This document shows, one piece after another, positions 25,227-37,652 of a DNA stretch of 64,000 nucleotides; position 1 is the first letter of the stretch; every line of letters starts with the position of its first letter. The notes under the pieces were generated by a model that saw only the letters and a program-made list of their open reading frames with translations, did not search any database and was not told where the DNA came from. Location of the stretch: NCBI GenBank assembly GCA_023079485.1, contig CM041085.1, forward strand, positions 34,953,121-35,017,120, given 5' to 3'. Source of the stretch: Archilochus colubris (taxonomy: Eukaryota > Chordata > Aves > Apodiformes > Trochilidae). Position numbers and translations under genes: made by a program.

Positions 25227-25631
25227 AGAAAAAACTGTGAACAGTTTCTCTCAAAGGAGAAGCTCAGTGTTCAGGGCTCTGAGGTAACTGTCATCCTTGT
25301 CCCTGCAAATGCATGTATGTAATACTAGCAAGAACCTTTTACCTATTTTTTTTTTTTTTTTTAATGCTTACATTCACTGTGACTTTTCCTGCTGGGTACA
25401 GGGTTGTATGCTGGACCAACAAACAATCACATTTTTCAAATCCTCTGGAAAAGCACGTGGGTTTTGCACTGCACTCAAAGGCATTTCATTAGGCAACTGA
25501 ATAGCATAATAGCAGTTAGCATTAATAAAATATTTTTGTCTTTTTGATAAAATGACAGATACAGAACATGAAAATATCAAAAAAGTACAGCAAAATCTTT
25601 TGGAATTTTTTTAATTTTTTTTTAGTATTTA

Positions 25632-25661
25632 TGTGTGTATATATATATATACGCACACACA
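25632..25661. repeat. Near-palindromic TG/TA/CA microsatellite
   Basis: TGTGTGTATATA on the left is mirrored by TATATACGCACACA on the right, giving a nearly perfect inverted repeat with an alternating purine-pyrimidine core. Such sequence tends towards Z-DNA or cruciform forms and is prone to length change. Confidence 0.8.
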
Positions 25662-27287
25662 AATATATGTCTATCAGCAATCAGCTGAAAGAACTCAACT
25701 GAAAAAAATCTTAGTATTTTATAGGCAGTCTTGAAAGGGTTGTTGTCCAGGTAGCTCATGTGAATTTTGACTTAAGAGCAGGATTTAACTTCTGCAGAGG
25801 TAGAACCCATAAAGGACAGAAACACCCTTTTATTTCTTGTGGGCATCAGGCCTGTTTGCTTTTCAGTCTCTTGCTGCTGTCCCTGAGGGCAGGGGTAAGA
25901 TGTGGAGGAAGTGCAGCTTCTCAGGTGACAAAGTATTTTCCCAGGAACCTTTACAGGAGGACCACTGTAGCAGGTCACAAGGCACAGTTATTTGCATAGT
26001 TCACTTTGCATATTTTATCATACACATAATCTTCATTTCTAACACTAACTGGATAAATTACTTGGCAATGTGTCCTAGCAGTGTAAAATGAAGGGATTCT
26101 AAGATCCCATCTCCCATGTAATCCAGAGTAATAGCAGCTGATTTCTGAAGATAAAAATCAGGGATGCTTCTATGTCCTTCTTGTACATATTTAACAAAAA
26201 GTTAAATTAAGTGCTATTGAGTAATGTGTGTTCTGTCATGCAGTAGCTATCAAAACATCATGACACAGATAGTTATAGCCAGTACAGTCATCCAAAACAC
26301 CTTTTGCATAATTTTAAACCTGTTAGTCTTTAGATTAGTTACCAGTTACATATGCAAGTCTATTTTACAAACACATCCTGTTAAAGTGCATGTAGCATAT
26401 TCATATAGGTATGTACATGTAACAAATGTACAGATAGAAACAAATAACTCAACACAAGATTTTGCACCACAGAGACAGGATGATACAAGTTTTAGAAAGG
26501 AAGGATGTACAGGAGTTCTAGGCAGAATAACTGAAAATCAAAATGAGAGATGGAGAAATTTCCCTCATATTATCTTCAAGGCAATAGTGCCAGCACAGGC
26601 TTACATGCAGGCCAGTGTATTGCAACATTGCTTTATTTTAAAGAAATGGAGTTTCCCTCAAGAGCTACCTGCCCTGTTTAGAGCAGTATACATTCTTTTT
26701 TTTATTGTCTTATCTTTCATTTTAGGTTAAAGGGGTTTTTTTGTACTAATCAATATAATGACAGACCCACCTGTAGTCTGTCCTGGTCTCCTAGGCTAGC
26801 ATATAGGGAGCAGCTGGTGCCCTGAGGAGGTGCAGCTGTGATTGTCTGGCATTTGCACAAGCCACATTAGGATAAGAAGAGGTTGGTTACTTCTCTGAGT
26901 AAGGATTGACCAGGTTCTGATATATCTGTAGTTTGAGCTGGAGGAGTTTTAAGACATTTTGTAGTGTTGAGACTGCCAATCATATAACAGGATGGACACA
27001 TTTTTAACATAATTTCCATCTAGAGTACTTACATATGTCAGAAGGCACATACAGTAGACAAAAAACCCTTATCTTTATTACTCCATATGTCAGTTTTCAA
27101 ACCCTGTATTCTGGAATTTGAAAGTCTTCCACACAGGGGCCCAAACAAATGGATTTCCAGTACTTCATTTGCCTCCTATCAAAGCTTTGAAGCAAACACT
27201 GAGAGTAGGAATTGACTCAATCATGTATTTAATACTTACAATATAGCAAGCAAAAAAGTCACACCAGAATATCTACTGTTGCCTTGG

Positions 27288-27312
27288 AAAAAAAAAAAAA
27301 AAAAAAGAAAAA
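27288..27312 (+). repeat. Poly(A) tract
   Basis: About 18 consecutive A residues followed by GAAAAAGG. No retroposed sequence ending in this tract was recognised. Confidence 0.8.
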
Positions 27313-30300
27313 GGAAAGTGATGGTTTCTGTCCCAAAGAACCAGCTGTCAAAAATATAACCTATGTGAGTGGATAGTAGCAAATAATAACAACAAATAAA
27401 TCGGATTAGGCAACAAAGCAGGAAATGCAGGTAATTGTTTAAGGTTTCTCTGCATTCAATCAGGAACACTTGCCAGTTTTCCATTTCTGTAGCTTACAAG
27501 ATCACAGTGTTTTTCACTTTAAAAGGAAATAAAATTTTTGCCTAGTGAGTTCAGTCAATTTGAATACTGTTGCTCTATGCATCACACTTGAAGAAAGAGT
27601 GATAAGAGGAGGAATACTTCAGAGCAGCTCCAGTCAGTCTCTGTCACTGCAGAGAGGCAATAAATGATAACTTTAGATTGAAGAGTCAGTGTTACATATT
27701 GATCTTTGTTAACATGCCCTGCTAGCTGCCAGAGTCTGGGTTTCTTTTTTTAGTAGCTTAGTGTGGCTTTTACCAAGCACAAATATAGCTGCATAAATAG
27801 TGAGGAACTATTTTTGAACACTCTGGTCACAGTTAAATACAGAATTACTAACCAAAGCACTCAAAAGTCATGATTCAGGTCCCCAGAATGAGAAGGCTGG
27901 CTTATGTATAGAGATCTGTTTCTATTAGCTGTTTTGCTTAGTGAAAATTTAGAATATTTCTGGATCCCATTTCAAGCACTAGATTTCAAAACTGAAGATA
28001 GAAGTTTAGTCTGAGTTTCTATTTGCCTCTAGATAACATGGCTCCTGGAGCTGAGACTTAAAAATTCTTCCTAGTGGCCTTTCCACTTTCCAAGTGGAAA
28101 TCTTGGGAAACATCACAAAGAAATTTTCTTGCATCATGGCCTCACCTCATCTTGGGTCTTTGAGAAGAGACAAGAGATTTTCTTTGCTTTTCTGCCAAAG
28201 TGTATGTCAGGCTAGTAGCTGAATTTCTTTAACCAAATACAGGAATGTTACCCCAGAACAGACATCAGAGGACTGAGGCACCATTCTGTGTCCCACCTTC
28301 CCTTGTTTTCCCTCGTTTTAAGGGGAGTGCAAGTGCCTCCCTGGAAAGGGGTGACATTAGTCAATCCAGGGCAGAACAGCAGCAGCCTTCTGAGTGAGGC
28401 ACTTGCTCATGCAGCATAAATACATCACGAGTGTCACAAGTCTCACAAATATCACGGCACAAATGTTAAATACTCGGAGGAATACTTGCAATAGGCATTA
28501 GTTTAAACTTGTTTGAAGAATGTTTTGTACAAGGAATTCCAATTTGTGACGCACGTGGGAGGTTTTTTTTTGTTTTGTTTTGCAATTTTAGAAGCAGTTA
28601 AAAGGTTGCTTATAAGCAGAACAAGGTTCTAACTTAGTCCCGTAGAGTGAAAATAATATATTGCTTGTCCAGTTGTAACCTTCAGCCCAGTCTCATTTAG
28701 TACATCCTCATCTCCTCCTCTCCAGCAAATTTTAAACTTGGCCAATGTTACTAGCAACTCAGACTTCCTGCAAGAATGGTTTATTGTCCTCCCTCCCTTG
28801 AAAGGATCCATTTTGAAGCAACCAGTGTCATAAGAGCTGGTGACTGTTTCGTTTCTAAGAGTACTTGAAAATATATTTTTGTGGATGAAGCACCCTTTAT
28901 TCACTATTGTATTTTTCCTGGAACACCTCAAAACCAGATTCATAACCAGTGACTACATTGACCTTTTCAGTAGTACAGATGAGCAAGCTTCACTTATATA
29001 AAATACTTTAGGAATCCTTTTCTGTTGCGAGACTCTTAGCTGGACTTTGCTGAAAATTAATGAACTTGTCCTAGCACTGCAATATTTGATTACTGGTTCA
29101 GTAGCCATTCACTGAATATCTGCTCTATCTTCTGCTTCCTCTCATGAATTCCATGTTCCTGTTACTGAAATAAATCAACTAAATGTATTTCTGTAAAAAT
29201 ACCATAATAACACCAGATTATTTTTGTCTGTAGGTCTCAAAGATGGTTGTGTGTCTCTTTTCCCCTCCCCCCTACTTAAAAGTGTCAGAGTCTGCTTGAT
29301 ACTTATGAGGGAACAAATAGTCTTGCAGGGAAGGGCATGGGCAGGGCTTGCATCACCCTGACCCGTTCCTGCCTGTTGAGCCAGCTAGGCAGCCCAAGTC
29401 ACAGGTTACACCTTCCCTAAACAGGTGTAACTTGAATACTCCTCCAACTGTACTAGAGAGCTTGGGGAGGGAGAACCAGAGTCCCTGAGCGTTTTCTCCC
29501 TGTGTTTGCTCCCTGTGGCTGAGTGTTGATATCCAAACAAGAGGCAAAGCACCTCCCCAGTCACACTGTTTGTACCCCTGCCCTTGCGGGTGTCATGCAG
29601 CATGTAGCAGGGTTGTGACTCACAACACAATAACCTGAAAGTCAAGTCAGTGTAGGCTGTGCACTCTGCTACTGCCCTCGGAGGGTAGGGGATGGAGCAC
29701 TCAGGCAAGGGAGAGACAAGGAGAAGCTCTGCAATGCAATTCCCTTTCAGGCTCCTGGTAGGTCAGGACTCTGGAGCAAGGAGGCCTGCAGCAATAATCA
29801 GCTGGCCTAGGATATGTCTGGCCTTCTGCTGTGACCACATCCTCCTACCAAGCTACTCTGATTTCTTGCCAGGTCACTCAGCTCAATTTGAAGCTCTTTG
29901 ATTTTGCAAATGTTTTCTTAAAGGTTTAGCCCTACCAAATGCAGATGAAATGCAGAGATGTCCAGAGACAATGAACATTGTAATTCCCTCAGTGTTTCTT
30001 CATTTCACGCAGAAAATGCAAAACAGGGCAGCTTGATTTAAACACTTTGTACTAGATTGAAAAAAATGTTAGAATTAATGATTGTACCTGGATGGGGGCT
30101 AAGGGGTTGGAAAAATGTATTTATTTATCTAGTGCCTTAAGGAAATATGAACCCTGAATATCAAAGGTTGCCAGTGGCACTGAGGAGAACATTCAGGCTT
30201 TTCTTCATAGAGAAGTAATCTGGGTACTACTCCGATAAGATATTTGGCACATGAGGAGCATGCAGATGGATGAACATTCAAGGACCAAACTGTGCAGCCT

Positions 30301-30357
30301 ATTCCTCAGAGAGCTGCTGAATGCTTTCTGTGCCTCAGTCTTTGCTCCAAAGATGAG

Positions 30358-30729
30358 CCCCTGTTTAGCCTTGAGAAAAGAAGGCTGAGAGGGGATCTTA
30401 CTAATGTCTATAAATGTCTGAGGGGTGTGTGTCAAGAGGATGAGGCCAATCTCTTTTCAGTGGTGGCCAGTAATAGGACAAGGACTACTGGGTATAAACT
30501 AGAATATAGGAAGTTCCACCTTAACATGAAGAAGAATTTCTGTAAGGGTAATAGCACTGGAACAGGCTGCCCAGAGAGGCTGTGGAGTCTCCTTCTCTGG
30601 AGACTTTCAAAACCTACCTGGATGTGTTCCTGTGTGGCCTGACCTAGGTTATCCTGCTTTGGCAGGGAGGGCTGGACTGGATGATCTCTAGAGGTCCCTT
30701 CCAACACATAATATTCCATGATTCTATGA
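30358..30729 (+). mobile_element. CR1 LINE 3' end, sense
   Basis: A textbook CR1 3' UTR. It runs from TTGAGAAAAGAAGGCTGAGA through GGAACAGGCTGCCCAGAGAG, GTGGAGTCTCCTTCTCTGGA and GGATGATCTCTAGAGGTCCC, and ends with the 8-bp-repeat tail ATTCCATGATTCTATGA. The 5' end is truncated, so no protein is encoded; the apparent frames in it are non-coding. The good agreement with the generic CR1 consensus suggests a fairly young copy. Confidence 0.95.
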
Positions 30730-33700
30730 GTTCCTCGCCCTTAAAAAAAAAAAAGTGCATCTTTCTGGCACTGAAACTGTGTCTTATTTTACTGATAAGA
30801 AAAAACATTTTTCCTGCTTATATGCACAATAAATGAGACTTTCACAGTGAGCTAATGATGGGCATCTATGAGGACAACAGAGTAGTGTCTCTGTTACTGA
30901 TTTAGTTATACTGGTAAAAAGACACACTTTAGTACAGTTTTAGCTTGATAAGCATTGCTGGAGCAATATTTATAGTTCTGCCAGGTTTTTTTCTAATATA
31001 AATATGCCAAGAAGACTTTTTTCAGCTAGGCAGATCATAGGGAAATGAGGATCACTCTCAATGAGAACTAAGTGGCTTTGGAACAAAGTGTCATATAATC
31101 CAACCATGTGGAAGCAGAAAAATCAAACAATATACAGAAATGAGAAGCATTGTTCATAAATGCATGAAAGTAAATTTCATAAATTAAACCTCAATTTGTT
31201 GTTTTTAAGGCAGAATTCTGACTTTGAAAAAAAATCTGCTAAATTCAGCACAGTCAACCCTTGTTCAATGTAAACTTCAGCCAGGTTAGTATAATGCTCA
31301 AGTTACACGAGTATAAGGCTCAAGTTAGACTACAAAGGCAGTACCTACAATAACCTCTTGTTCCTGCTCTTCCATCCTTTCTATATCTGCTGCATCTAAC
31401 TACAACTACTAACAGGACCTACAATTAAATATCACGCCTGGATATGCCCTGTCATGGCAAACAAAGGATGAATTATGTTAAAAAGATGCAGTTGGAAAAC
31501 TTAGCAGACTTGCTTTGTAAAATCATGTACGTAAGATGGCTGATTCTTTATGTAGCTCTGGATACATGTAGTGTACATTTAAACAGTGTCTTCAGATTAT
31601 TCTTGTATGCAAATAGCCATATTTTCATACTCAGCTTCTAGGACTCTGATGGCCAATATATCACATCTTCATATTTATGCATTAATATAAGGCTCTGTAG
31701 ATGTCAAGCTACTATCAGATTCACTTCTGATTTGCACTAGAAATTGCAAATAGCACATGTCATGAAGAAAACTTGTCAGTGCACCTGAGTTACTGAGGTG
31801 TGGACCAAAATGCTGATGATCAAACAAGAAAAACTTTAAATGGCAGATTAAAAGGCTGGTTGTTTGTAAGTTGTTTCTCGGGCAGAAATCTTACAAATTT
31901 ACAAAAAGATCAGTTGACTTGACAGTTCACAGCAGACTGGACTCTGTGATGATAACCCCACAAACTATGACTGGGAAGCCTACAACTTGCAGCTTTTTAG
32001 GAGAGTCATACTCACTGCATTACATCAAAGAGTAATTTTGATAGCTATGCCCTTACCCTCTTCAGGCAAGTGATAAGGCAGGCAAAATATCCCTTCCTGG
32101 AGTCTATGTAAGTTAGTTATTTCAGGGACAGAGATCCCTTCACAATTAAATCTTCTTACTCAACACTCTGGTTGGCAGGCTATTGTGGATATGACAAGGA
32201 AATTTGGAATAGCTTTAATAAATGTAGCATGAAATGTAACTATGAAAAATATTGGTAATATAAATAGATTTGAAGTGCTTGACACACTAAACATGTTTAC
32301 AGGCTATTTTAATATACAGGCAGTGTGATAATTAAAATATATCAGAAAGCTCAGCTGAGGTGTGGTACTATGAATGGAGAACAGCACAGAGCCAATTGAT
32401 CTCTTGGTTGGTTGGACAAAGACAAACCTCACACAGGGGAAACAACTGTTTAAATCAGAGGAGTCTTAAGATTTTCAGAATCTGATCTTGTACAAATGCA
32501 TTTTTTGCAGAGCAGCAAAGCTGATCACATCCAAAAAAATTACAAGCTTGGGTTTTTTGCCATATAAAATGCAATGGTTAGAATTTACACTATTTGAATA
32601 TCAGGATTTTTTATGTCTTTAACAACGGAAGCAAAAGATATTGTGAATGTTAAGTTTCATTAAAAAACCTACTGTCCAAGTATGAAACCCAAAAAACCCA
32701 CACTTTACCTCCTAACTTGTGGACAAGCAAGTTCTAGTCAGCAGTCGTTCTCCAGTACCATTGAAAGAATAATGTGTGCTTGTCCTGTTGAAAACTTGGT
32801 CCTGAATCTGCAGATAAGCATTTTTTTCCCCATCTCTGTATGCTGAAACATGTAGGCATTGTTAGAAAGCTGGAGTCTTTTAGATGAGTTCAGGATATTC
32901 TATGTGGATTTCTTAATGTATAGGCTGAGTAGTAGGGCTGATTGGTGTCTCTGTTGGGATTAAGGGTTAGGAAAATTTGTCTCCCAGACTTCAGTTTATA
33001 TATAAATATACAACAGAATTAGGGCTCAAACAGGCCACACCATCCAGCCTATATTGGAGGAGCAACTGGACAGAACCTCAGTTTCAAAAATGCCACGCCG
33101 TTACCCACCCTCACACTGTCCCATTCTGTTTTCCCTGGTTGGAAAGAAGAACTACAAAAATTAAACACCTTTGTCTGTATTGCTGTTTGTCACCAGAGCT
33201 GAGAGTAACTGCTGTAGAGCTGAGCAGCTTGAATACAATTTAGATTTAAAATAGCTACTCTTAAAAAAGAAATCCCATTCTGTTCTCTCTGTCATAGTGA
33301 AACCAACACACAAGTGCTGATAGAAACCATCTTATTAAAAAAAAAACAACATTTGCAGTGCTGGGTGAAAACAGAGTAAAGTTACAAGTTATTCTTGGGA
33401 TACATAATTTAGCATAAAAATTTTTTAAAAATCAGTAACATCACTCAATCAATCATTTATCTCAAGCAAACCACAGTCATGGTATCAGTAATATAATTGT
33501 CATATATAGATGATGCTAGCTACCCACAAAGATAATTAGACCTCTACCTTCATCTTTTAAATCAAAACAAGGAACATCTAGCTAATGCTTGCTAACTGAC
33601 AATGCTGTCTCAAATTGTGCTACTAAAATTACCCTTGGCAGATGCACTATAAATAATTATTTCCCCAGTACTCTGATCTTCCCTGAGCATTAGCATGGTG

Positions 33701-34862
33701 GCAACTGGAAAGCAGTAATTACAGCAGCAGACTGAGGTGAATTTTTGCATGAATTATGTACATATAAATGGTTATGTCCATAAAAGGCTTTTTTAAAATG
33801 CTCTTCACCTGAAGCATTTAAGTATTTCAGTGCTACTTCAATGGGTAGTTCTTGTTTTCTGTTGAATTTCAGTTAGTAGGAAAAAAAAGGAAAACATTTT
33901 TTTTTTACTTTTTAAAATGAAAGAATATGAGTGAGATTCCAAAATGTTAAGCAAATTTTGGGCATATTTTGACAAAACCCTTTTTTGGATAGAACCTGAT
34001 TCTGGAAAGTGCATTGTGAAGATTTTTGGAAAATTATGAACCTAGGAAAAAGCAAAATGATGCATCCTTGCACACTTTCACTAAGGCCATTGCTATGGTA
34101 ATAATAAAATAGTTAAAATAAAAACGAATAGAATTTTTTTAATATTGATTTTTTTTTCCCTTTTTAAAACAGCTCATGGCTACATTCGTAAATTTAATTC
34201 ACGTTAGCCAGGATAGTAAAATTAGATTATATTCCATTTATCTGTAACATATTTTCCTGTCAACAACTGAAACTGCTATCCCATGTGTGAGGCTTATGAG
34301 GAATATATAAAACTCCACAAGGTATCCAGTGAAAGGCACAGCTTTTTCAATTCATCTACAGAGATAGTGCTGCTGGTTCTGTGTAGGCTCTGCAACTGTG
34401 ATGGATGCATGTGGCACTAGCCAGGCAAAATGGAGAGAGGAAGGAGGATGGCAAGAAAAGGTATAACTGGTTGCTCATTGCAACTATACACTTCTGCAAA
34501 GCTCCATAATATGATTCTGCAGCCTCAGGTAAAAACAAAATTTTAAAAATCTGATTTGCTGTGTTTGTGCCAAACCCTTTTGTCCCAGAATAATTTTATC
34601 CCTTGAATTCCACACTAAATATTAATAGTCATCTCCACAGAGTACCTTGTTAAATGTTTGAATGTTTTGTTTTGGCTTATATGTATCTTTATTCAAAAGA
34701 TGAATGCACACATGCATTCAAATGTAAACCAATATTGAAGTATGACAGTTGTGAATTTAATTATGAAAAGATGGGAATTCTGAAGTCAAAAGTCAGATGA
34801 TGCTTCAGTAACTTCAGCCATGGTTCAAACAGTTAGTTTGGTATTGCTTTCTATTATATAAG

Positions 34863-34895
<33 letters not shown>
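34863..34895. repeat. (TA)n microsatellite
   Basis: About 15 uninterrupted TA dinucleotides. It is self-complementary and likely to vary in length between individuals. Confidence 0.95.
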
Positions 34896-34896
<1 letters not shown>

Positions 34897-37601
34897 TATA
34901 ACTCATGTTATTTGAACCTATATCCATCTTTTGGAGAGGTCAAAATGTAAAGTACTTGAAGACAGGTTTCAGAAAGGTGATGAGCACAAATATATTAAGT
35001 ATAGCATAATTTTTTTGCTGAGAAATGCATGAAGGCCACGATGAATAAAGTCTGAAACTGTGTGAGAGTGTCTGCATTTGTGATAAATCTTAAAATAACA
35101 TAGCTGAGAGCATTGGGATTGTTGCTTTTCTTTTATTTAATCCACCCTCCTGTGCTGCTGGTGGTGTCACAAGAATGGCTGGATGACCCCATTTACCTGC
35201 CAGTTGGTCTTCTCATTCTCAAACAAACAGAAGCCTCCCTAAACAACTTCAGGTAGTCTTCTGGCTAGTGGGATGAGCAGAGCTGCTTAAGCTGGCAAGA
35301 GTAAAAGAGGAAAATGGCTCAGATACCTGTCTCAGTCAAACAAATAGACAGCCATAACAATTTATTACCTAGGCAACTTCCAGTGTGCATTTATCATCAA
35401 CCTGGAGATCCGGGAGATCTCTTATCTCAGGGGAAGTTACTAGAAAGGCAGCCAAATGCTGTGTGATATCCACAGATCCATAACGTCAGATTCTTTGCAT
35501 AACAATGTGTGAATTTTATCATTCAAAATGGATACAGATAAGAGAGTCTTGTAAATCTTATAGAAAGTTTTATACTGTTGAAAGTCTCTGGGGAGGAAAG
35601 AGTAAAGAAGGAAAAATGGAGGAAGAAGCTGTTGAACTCTGCTGGCCAGCTTTTCATAGATCTTCAGGAGCTTCAGTCCTTTGTGATTCTCCATTATTTT
35701 TGTCTAGGAAGGTTTCAGAAGCGGTGCCATTCATAAGTAACTTCTACGTCTCCTTCTGAACTGCCTTGTAGAGGTGCTAAATGCATGAGGCTACATTTTG
35801 TGTAGCTGTTCAGTAGAGAATGTCACACTGATCTCAGGTCCCTAATGTAACTGTCATAAACTGGATTCCTCAGCTGGCTGTAGCTGGAGACACTGCTACT
35901 GCCAGGAAAGCAGATTAGGTCACATCATTCAACAGTTATTTCAAGTGCTGTGTGCTATGTTTCCTAGCATGGATGTGACTTAAAATAAGCAACAGTGCCT
36001 ATGAAGAAGAGGAAATGCAAAACATTAATAGAAAAAATAACAGGGGCCAGTAAGACTCAAATGAGAAAAAAAAACTCTGAATGCATTTGACTGATGTCAC
36101 CTGGCAGGCTTCTGTCTCTTTAGAGTCTTCTATACTGCAGGAACTGTGCAAGTATTTAGAAGGATGAAAACAGCAATTTCACAGTGGGGTAAAATTTTTT
36201 TTTAAGTAATGAAGCTGACAGAAATTAAGGTGTAAAATAAAACCTGAAACACTGTGGAACTGGAGACAACGGGGAGCTGTATAACGAGTTACTATCTTGC
36301 TAACTTCTGGTGAGGGAAGCATTGCAGCAAGTGGAACATAACTCAGTTCCTATTGCTGCTCACCAGAACACAGCCATCAACAGGATTACACCATAAAACT
36401 CACCTTGTGAAGATGCAGGTGCTAAATCATTTCAGATGATTCAGAGCAGAGGGAGGAAATGGATCCTACAGACATTTTTATATATGAGTAACTGCCTCCA
36501 AGGCTGTCCCACTGATTTTGACATGCCTATTATATAAGTGAACTGATGCGTACATAAATGTTTGCAGGGATTAACATTAAATTAAGATTAAAGTTTTCTC
36601 ATGGCTGTTTATAACTCCATACAACTGATGGAACAGCCAGGAGCTGCTGGGGTAAAGGAATATGCCAGCTACACTGCTTTTCTCTGACTACTGTCACTTT
36701 TATGAAAAGAACTGTTGGAAGGAGGAGAGATAGACAGGAGGTGTAGAAGATATCCTTGGGCAGGGAATTTTGGTGTACATATCACAGCTGTTTTCTGCCA
36801 GGATAATGCAGCTGTTGTAAGGCAGATATATAAAGATTCTCAGATGCATAACCAGATACTTCAAAAGATACAGTCTCAAAGGGTTTTTTGCATTCTGGGC
36901 TGATGAAAATAAATAGCATCACTTTAGAACTTTTAACACAAGCAAGTGTTCACACACACAAGATTCTTGAAAACATGCAGTGTTGAATGCAGCAGTGCAC
37001 TAAATTGCACTGTCAGGCACACAGAGAAAACAGAGGGATGTGCTAAGAGTCTACAGAACGGAGTGTTGGAGGATGGGCCTCAGTTGTTCAGTGAAGCTTC
37101 TTTGAGCAGGAAATTACTATACTGAATACAATGCAAACAAGCACTGCAATGATCTTGGTCTGGTTTATAAATGTCCCTCAGATGGTCACTGAGTATGTCT
37201 GTTATCCAGCTGGGAAAAGAATCACAGTGTGATTTAGCAGGAACCAAGCAAGCTTACTCTGTTGTTGATAATCAAGGAGCACTACAGTCAGTGCAGTTTA
37301 TTTTCACACATCCAAAGTCAGTTCCTGGGGAGACGTAAGCTATTGTAGCCAGACTGTTACAATACAGGTGCTGACGCAGAAACATTTTCAGCGTCTTTAT
37401 TTCCAAGGACAATCATTTATCTGTCCAGTGCCAGTGGTTTTAGCTATGCCCAGCTTTACAGGCACTAAGCCCAAAGACCAGCCTTACACAGCAAAACCGT
37501 ACTGCTTTAGGCACAGCTGAGTTGCACACATCTCTTACTGAGGTTCTGACATTTTAATAATGGGAGAGGGTCTGCTACACAGGTGCTTTTTAGGACAGGG
37601 A

Positions 37602-37652
37602 TTAAAAAACAAACCAACCAACAAACAAAGAACCCCCAAACAACAAACCCCA
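37602..37652 (+). repeat. A/C-rich simple repeat
   Basis: Irregular AAAC and AACC units (AACAAACCAACCAACAAAC and onward). Low-complexity DNA with no coding meaning. Confidence 0.75.

Larger units (their letters stand above)
25030..30280 (+). repeat. Copy B of the old direct duplication
   Basis: This is the partner of about 2320-4420, colinear and in the same orientation. Homology is clearest at 25,100-25,395, 28,640-28,780, 28,830-28,940, 29,880-30,040 and 30,225-30,272. The stretch 25,600-28,350 has no visible counterpart in copy A. A CR1 copy lies just beyond its right end. Chance frames here include a 168-codon frame at 26,224-26,730, discussed among the rejected items. Confidence 0.55.

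Noticed and set aside
26224..26730. 168-codon plus-strand frame
   Set aside because: It has no family resemblance, lies in AT-rich DNA inside the longer duplicate, has no counterpart in the shorter copy and lacks promoter or splice context. Probably chance.
30292..30719. Frames of 116 and 95 codons on both strands
   Set aside because: They lie in the CR1 3' UTR, a non-coding part of the element.
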